Below, in pieces: positions 60,154 through 64,000 of a stretch of 64,000 bases of DNA. This stretch comes from Aquihabitans sp. G128. Its GTDB lineage: Bacteria; Actinomycetota; Acidimicrobiia; Acidimicrobiales; Iamiaceae. Numbering within the stretch: the stretch's first letter is position 1; the number at the start of each line of letters is the position of its first letter. The notes beneath the pieces are model-generated. The model made no database searches and was not told the origin of the DNA. It saw nothing but the letters and a program-made list of their open reading frames with translations. Made by a program: the position numbers and the translations under genes. The stretch is from NCBI RefSeq assembly GCF_019048865.1, contig NZ_CP077604.1, forward strand, positions 62,001 through 126,000. The letters run 5' to 3'.

Positions 60154-61262
60154 CCGCTCCCGTCGAGGAGCTGGAGCCGACCGAGCCGGCCGAGCCGGTC
60201 GAGCCGGTCGACCCGGGCGTGTCGACCGCGGTGGGCCCGGACCGGTTCGCACGGTGGTGGCGCAGCCTCGGTCGCGGGCAGCGGGTGGCGGCCGTCGTCG
60301 TGGCCGGGGTCGTGCTGCTCAACCTGGCCCTCGCCGGCGGGCAGTCGCTGGTGGGCAGCGAGCCGGGCGGGCCGGCGTCCTCGGCGTTCTCCACGGGAGC
60401 GAAGGGCCTCGAGGGCTACGCCGACCTCCTGCGTGCCGAGGGCCACCCGGTCGTCCGCCTCCAGCAGCGCCCCACCGCGGCCGACCTGCCGCCGGAGGCC
60501 ACCGTCGTCCTGGCCGACCCTGCCGGCTTGAGCGCCACCTCGGACCGGCGCCTCGCCGACTTCGTGGCTGCCGGCGGCCGGCTGGTGGCCACCGGGGAGG
60601 ACGCCGCGCCGCTGGTGGCCGCCCTGACCGGGACCGACCTGGGGTGGCGAGAGGACGACCCCGTCGACGCGCTCGCCGTTTGGCTCACCGTCGACGGCAC
60701 CGGCGCCGCGCAGCGGATCGGCGGCGACGACGGCGGCCGCTGGACCGACGTCGGCCCCCTCGTGCCGGCCGCCGGCGCCGACGGCCGCGCCGCCCTCGTG
60801 GTCGGCGACGTGGGGCAGGGTCGGGTCCTCGCCCTGGCCGACACGCGCCCGCTGCAGAACGCCTCGCTGGCCCGGGACGACAACGCCGCCCTCGCCCTCG
60901 CCCTGGCGGGCCCCACCGGCCGGCGCGTGGTGTTCGTCGACGCCGGGGCCGGCTCCGACGGCCGCGGGCTGGCCGCCGTCCCCGTGGCCTGGAAGTGGGT
61001 GGCCGGCCTGCTCGCCGCCGCCCTGCTGGTGGGGATCTGGTCGGCGGGCGCTCGCTTCGGGCCACCCGAGCCCCAGCAGCGCGAGCTCCGCCCGCCCCGC
61101 AAGGACCACGTCGACGCCGTCGCCGCCGACCTCGACCGGGTCACGCCCCGCCCCCTCGACCTCGCCGCGGCCCTGGCCGAGGGCGAGGCCGCCGCTGCGC
61201 ACCAGCGCGTCCTGCACCGACGCCCGCCATCCGCCCCCGACTCCCCAGGAGCCACACCGTGA
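60150..61262 (+). CDS. DUF4350 domain membrane protein
   Basis: 370 residues, GTG start (GTGA). An acidic Pro/Glu-rich N-terminal tail, a membrane segment ([19 protein letters not shown]), then an extracellular flavodoxin-like DUF4350 domain: [61 protein letters not shown] second membrane segment ([19 protein letters not shown]) and a short cytoplasmic tail follow. Members are always found with DUF4129 and MoxR; function unknown. Coupled to the next MoxR gene by GTGA. Confidence 0.85.
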   Translation: MTAPVEELEPTEPAEPVEPVDPGVSTAVGPDRFARWWRSLGRGQRVAAVVVAGVVLLNLALAGGQSLVGSEPGGPASSAFSTGAKGLEGYADLLRAEGHPVVRLQQRPTAADLPPEATVVLADPAGLSATSDRRLADFVAAGGRLVATGEDAAPLVAALTGTDLGWREDDPVDALAVWLTVDGTGAAQRIGGDDGGRWTDVGPLVPAAGADGRAALVVGDVGQGRVLALADTRPLQNASLARDDNAALALALAGPTGRRVVFVDAGAGSDGRGLAAVPVAWKWVAGLLAAALLVGIWSAGARFGPPEPQQRELRPPRKDHVDAVAADLDRVTPRPLDLAAALAEGEAAAAHQRVLHRRPPSAPDSPGATP

Positions 61263-62242
61263 CCGATCCCGCCGTCCCCGCCGCCCGCCCCGACGGCCCG
61301 CCGCAGGGCGTGCTCAGCGACCTGCGGGCCCGGCTCCACACCGAGGTCGAGAAGGTGGTCGTCGGGCAGCCCGAGGCGATCGACTCGCTGCTGGTGGCCC
61401 TCGCCGTCGGTGGCCACGCGCTGCTCGAAGGCGTGCCGGGGGTGGCCAAGACGCTGCTGGCCTCGACCTTCGCCCAGGCGCTCGGCCTCGAGTTCCGCCG
61501 GGCCCAGTTCACGCCGGACCTGCTGCCCTCCGACCTCACCGGCACCATGACCCTGCGCGACCGCGAGCTGGTGTTCCGGCCCGGGCCGGTGTTCACCAAC
61601 GTGCTGCTGGCCGACGAGATCAACCGCACCCCGCCGAAGACCCAGGCCGCCCTCCTCGAGGCCATGCAGGAGGGGCAGGTGACCATCGACGGCGAGGGCC
61701 ACCCGCTGCCGCAGCCGTTCCTGGTGGTCGCCACCCAGAACCCCATCGAGTACGAGGGCACGTACCCGCTGCCCGAGGCCCAGCTCGACCGGTTCCTGGT
61801 GAAGGTCCTCGTCGACTACCCGACCGAGGCCCAGGAGCGGGCCCTGCTGGGCCTGGCCCGGCGCGGCCTGAAGCCCACCGGGAGCGAGCACGTCCAGCGG
61901 GTGGTCGGCGCCGACGACGTGCGGGCCGCCCGGGCCGAGGTGGACGCCACCGCCGTCACGGAGGAGGTCGCGGCCTACGTCACCTCGCTGGTGCGCGCCA
62001 CCCGCTCGCTGCCCAGCGTGGCGGTCGGCGCCAGCCCGCGGGCCGGCGTCCACCTGCTCGTCGCCGCCAAGGCCTCGGCGCGGCTCTGGGGCCGCCACTA
62101 CGTGATCCCCGACGACGTGATCCGCGTCGCCCCCGCCGTGCTCCGCCACCGGCTGGTCCTGCGCCCCGAGGCCGAGCTCGAGCGCCTCACCCCCGACGCC
62201 GCGGTGGCCAACGCCATCGCCGCCACCCCGGTGCCCCGCTGA
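61259..62242 (+). CDS. MoxR-family AAA+ ATPase, module 2
   Basis: 327 residues. Walker [14 protein letters not shown] (K64), Walker [21 protein letters not shown], sensor 1 [20 protein letters not shown], sensor 2 [20 protein letters not shown]. It differs clearly from module 1 (GVAKT instead of GVGKT and different C-terminal helices), so it is an old paralogue rather than a recent duplicate. Coupled upstream by GTGA; the second DUF58 gene follows 10 bp after its stop. Confidence 0.93.
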   Translation: MTDPAVPAARPDGPPQGVLSDLRARLHTEVEKVVVGQPEAIDSLLVALAVGGHALLEGVPGVAKTLLASTFAQALGLEFRRAQFTPDLLPSDLTGTMTLRDRELVFRPGPVFTNVLLADEINRTPPKTQAALLEAMQEGQVTIDGEGHPLPQPFLVVATQNPIEYEGTYPLPEAQLDRFLVKVLVDYPTEAQERALLGLARRGLKPTGSEHVQRVVGADDVRAARAEVDATAVTEEVAAYVTSLVRATRSLPSVAVGASPRAGVHLLVAAKASARLWGRHYVIPDDVIRVAPAVLRHRLVLRPEAELERLTPDAAVANAIAATPVPR

Positions 62243-62252
62243 GCGTGCACCG

Positions 62253-63495
62253 GTGAGCCCGTCCGGTCGCGTGGTCGCGCTGGTGGCCGCAGCGGCGATC
62301 AGCGCGTTCTGGGTGCCGCCGCTCGTCGCGGTGCTGCTGGTCGCTGCGGTGGTCGCGGCCTTCCTCGGCGACGCCTGGACCGTGCACCGGCCCCCTGAGG
62401 TCGCCCGGCGCGTCCCCGCCGAGGTGGCGCGCGGCGCGACGAACGCCTTCTCCGTCAGCGTCGCGCCCCGGCCCGGCACCCGGGTCGAGGTGCGCCAGCC
62501 CCAGACGGCCGACGTGCGCTTCGATCCCGCCGAGGCCGCGGGCGACCTGTCCGGCACGCTCCTGGCCACGCGCCGGGGCGCCCACGAGCTGGGCCCCGTC
62601 GTCACCCGGGCCACGGGCCCCCTGCGGCTGGCCCGCTGGACGCACCGCCACGGCGGCACGGTGACGGTGACGGCCCACGCCGACCTGCCCGGGGCGCGGC
62701 GGCTGGCCGCCGCGGTCCGGGCGGGCACGTTCCGCGACCCGGGGCTGCGCCGAGGGCCGCTGGGCCTCGGCACCGACTTCGAGGCGGTCCGCGACTACAC
62801 GCCCGACGACGACATCCGCCGCATGAACTGGCTGGCGTCCGAGCGCGGGCCGGCCGATGGTCAACCAGTACCGGGAGGACACCGAGCGCGACGTGTGGTG
62901 CCTGGTCGACGCCGGCCGCCTCCTGTCGGCGCCGGTGGGCGACCGCACCCGCCTCGATGCCGCCCTGGATGCGCTGGCCGCCGTGGCTGCGGTGGCCGAC
63001 GTGGTGGGGGACCGGGTGGGGGCGGTGGTCTTCGACCGCGAGGTCACGCGCGTCGTGCGCCCCCGCCGCGCCAGCGCGGCCGGCCTGGTGCGCTCGCTCG
63101 ACGACCTCGAGCCGCTCGTGGTCGACAGCGACTACGACGCCGCCTTCGGTCGGGTGGGCCAGGCCAAGCGCTCGCTGGTGGTGGTGTTCACCGACGTGCT
63201 CGACGGCGCGGCGTCGGCCCCGCTCCTCGACGCCCTGCCGGTGCTCTGTCGCCGCCACGCCGTGGTGGTGGCCGGGGTCATCGACCCCGACCTGGTCGAC
63301 GCGGTGACCGCCGAGCCGACCTCGACGCGGGACCTCCACGCCGCCTCCGTCGCCGCCGACCTCCTGGCCGAGCGCGACGCCGTCCGGGCCCGGCTCACCG
63401 CCGCCGGCGCCGTCGTGGTCGACGCCCCGGTGGACCACCTCGCGTCCATTTGCGTCGCCGCCTACCTCCGCCTCAAGTCCCGGGCTCGCCTGTAG
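62253..63495 (+). pseudogene. DUF58 protein, module 2, one frame change
   Basis: The N-terminal part (two membrane segments, beta domain, GTDFEAVRDYTPDDDIRRMN) lies in one frame. The vWA-like part (MVNQYREDTERDVWCLVDAG, then VVFTDVLDGAASAPLLDALP) lies in the next. The break is at about 62846-62852 (GCGGGCCGG), where one extra base would turn ERGRPMVNQY into broken reading. Corrected, it is a normal 413-residue DUF58 protein, the expected partner of the second MoxR. GTG start at 62253. Overlaps the convergent SpoIIM-like gene by 23 bp. Confidence 0.82.
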
Positions 63496-64000
63496 CGGCG
63501 GGCCGTCCCCGCCAGAGGACCAGGGCCCAGTAGGCGGCGCCGAGGGAGGAGCCCACCGCCAGGGCGGCGGGCAGCGAGAGCCCGCGTGGCGTGACGAAGC
63601 CCTCGACGAGGCCGCACGGGACCAGCAGGAACGCCGAGCCGAGCGCCAGCTCCACCCCCGCCCGGCCCTCGACGGCCAGCGCCTCCACCCGGGTGCGGTG
63701 GCCGGGGTGGACGAGCGCCCAGCCGGTGCGGAGGCCGGCGGCTCCGGAGACGACGATGAGCGAGAGCTCGAGCACGCCGTGGGGGACGACCAGGCGCCAG
63801 AGCGAGTCGCCGTTGCCGCCCTGCACGGCGATGCCCGCCACCAGGCCGAGCACGAGGCCGTTGAACGCCAGGCTGGCGATGGTGAGCACGCCGGCGGACA
63901 GGCCGCCGGCGAACGCCACCAGCGCCACCCTCGCGTTGTTCGTGAAGATCTGGGCGGAGAAGCCGGTGTTGACCGTGGGATCGGTGACCTTCTGCGTGTC
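63473..64000 (-). CDS. SpoIIM-family (stage II sporulation M-like) membrane protein, partial
   Basis: 175 residues visible; the start is outside the window. FTNNARVALVAFAGGLSAGV and VVPHGVLELSLIVVSGAAGL are the SpoIIM/DUF95 family signature, with four hydrophobic segments. In non-sporulating actinobacteria these genes usually sit beside MoxR-DUF58 modules and RDD-family genes, as here. Function in that setting is unknown. It converges on the second DUF58 gene. Confidence 0.85.
   Translation of the reverse strand, partial: DTQKVTDPTVNTGFSAQIFTNNARVALVAFAGGLSAGVLTIASLAFNGLVLGLVAGIAVQGGNGDSLWRLVVPHGVLELSLIVVSGAAGLRTGWALVHPGHRTRVEALAVEGRAGVELALGSAFLLVPCGLVEGFVTPRGLSLPAALAVGSSLGAAYWALVLWRGRPAATGEPGT

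Noticed and set aside
1..64000. tRNA, rRNA, CRISPR array, prophage
   Set aside because: No cloverleaf-like or rRNA-like sequence, direct-repeat array or phage structural gene was recognised by reading; tRNAscan or Infernal would be decisive.

Overview
The window is very GC-rich, densely packed and almost wholly coding, with many GTG starts and 4-bp ATGA/GTGA gene overlaps. Together with a Ku/LigD end-joining pair, PspC-type sensor kinase, LAxTG sortase signal, WXG100/FtsK-type secretion genes and a secretin-less Tad pilus, this points to a high-GC actinobacterium. Acidimicrobiia is a plausible class, but that is an inference, not a measurement. At least twelve start codons sit 6-10 nt after a TAnnnT hexamer with no Shine-Dalgarno sequence, so leaderless transcription looks common.

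Layout. 0-5 kb: end of a 2-oxo-acid dehydrogenase E2 gene, an unusual single-ORF LipB-LipA fusion (lipoate for that E2), a PNPOx-like protein, a PH-like membrane protein and an M24 peptidase. 5-10 kb: surface polysaccharide and envelope genes (polyprenyl sugar-phosphate transferase, DUF4012 protein, small LAxTG-anchored protein, two-subunit PssD/PssE-type glycosyltransferase). 10-14 kb: membrane protein and two divergent PspC-domain genes, one a histidine kinase coupled to a NarL-type regulator. 14-18.5 kb: ku, the LigD polymerase module, a SUFU-like gene and a DUF222/HNH gene. 18.7-24.4 kb: metH divergent from a corrinoid adenosyltransferase, then leucyl aminopeptidase. 24.4-28.4 kb: an accessory patch of unrecognised genes, including a beta-lactamase-fold protein whose nucleophile position is Cys. 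28.5-36.3 kb: a minus-strand Tad/Flp pilus operon (cpaB, cpaE, tadA/tadB, tadC, tadE, tadG-like) without a visible pilin gene. 36.7-40.5 kb: rhodanese-E1 sulfur-activation protein, PNPOx-like protein, methyltransferase and a flippase-like membrane protein.

40.5-64 kb is the most interesting part: a long locus joining a type-VII-like secretion core (two WXG100-like proteins, a lysozyme-like/CHAP hydrolase without signal peptide, an FHA-FtsK three-ATPase protein) to a PASTA surface protein, an FHA-HTH regulator, a pseudokinase/Ser-Thr kinase pair, and two MoxR/DUF58 chaperone-like modules with a catalytically dead transglutaminase-fold membrane protein, DUF4129, DUF4350 and SpoIIM-like proteins. 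The genes from 46.2 to 63.5 kb are almost all translationally coupled. Two copies of a 25-bp element, each exactly 16 nt before a -10-like hexamer, precede the WXG100 operon and the ATPase operon, suggesting co-regulation. EccB, EccD, EccE and mycosin were not found in the window.

Caution: about ten genes are broken by single-base frame changes, several in G/C runs. This looks more like residual sequencing or assembly error than mass gene decay, and it may also explain the apparent tadA-tadB fusion. No tRNA, rRNA, CRISPR array, IS element or prophage was recognised.
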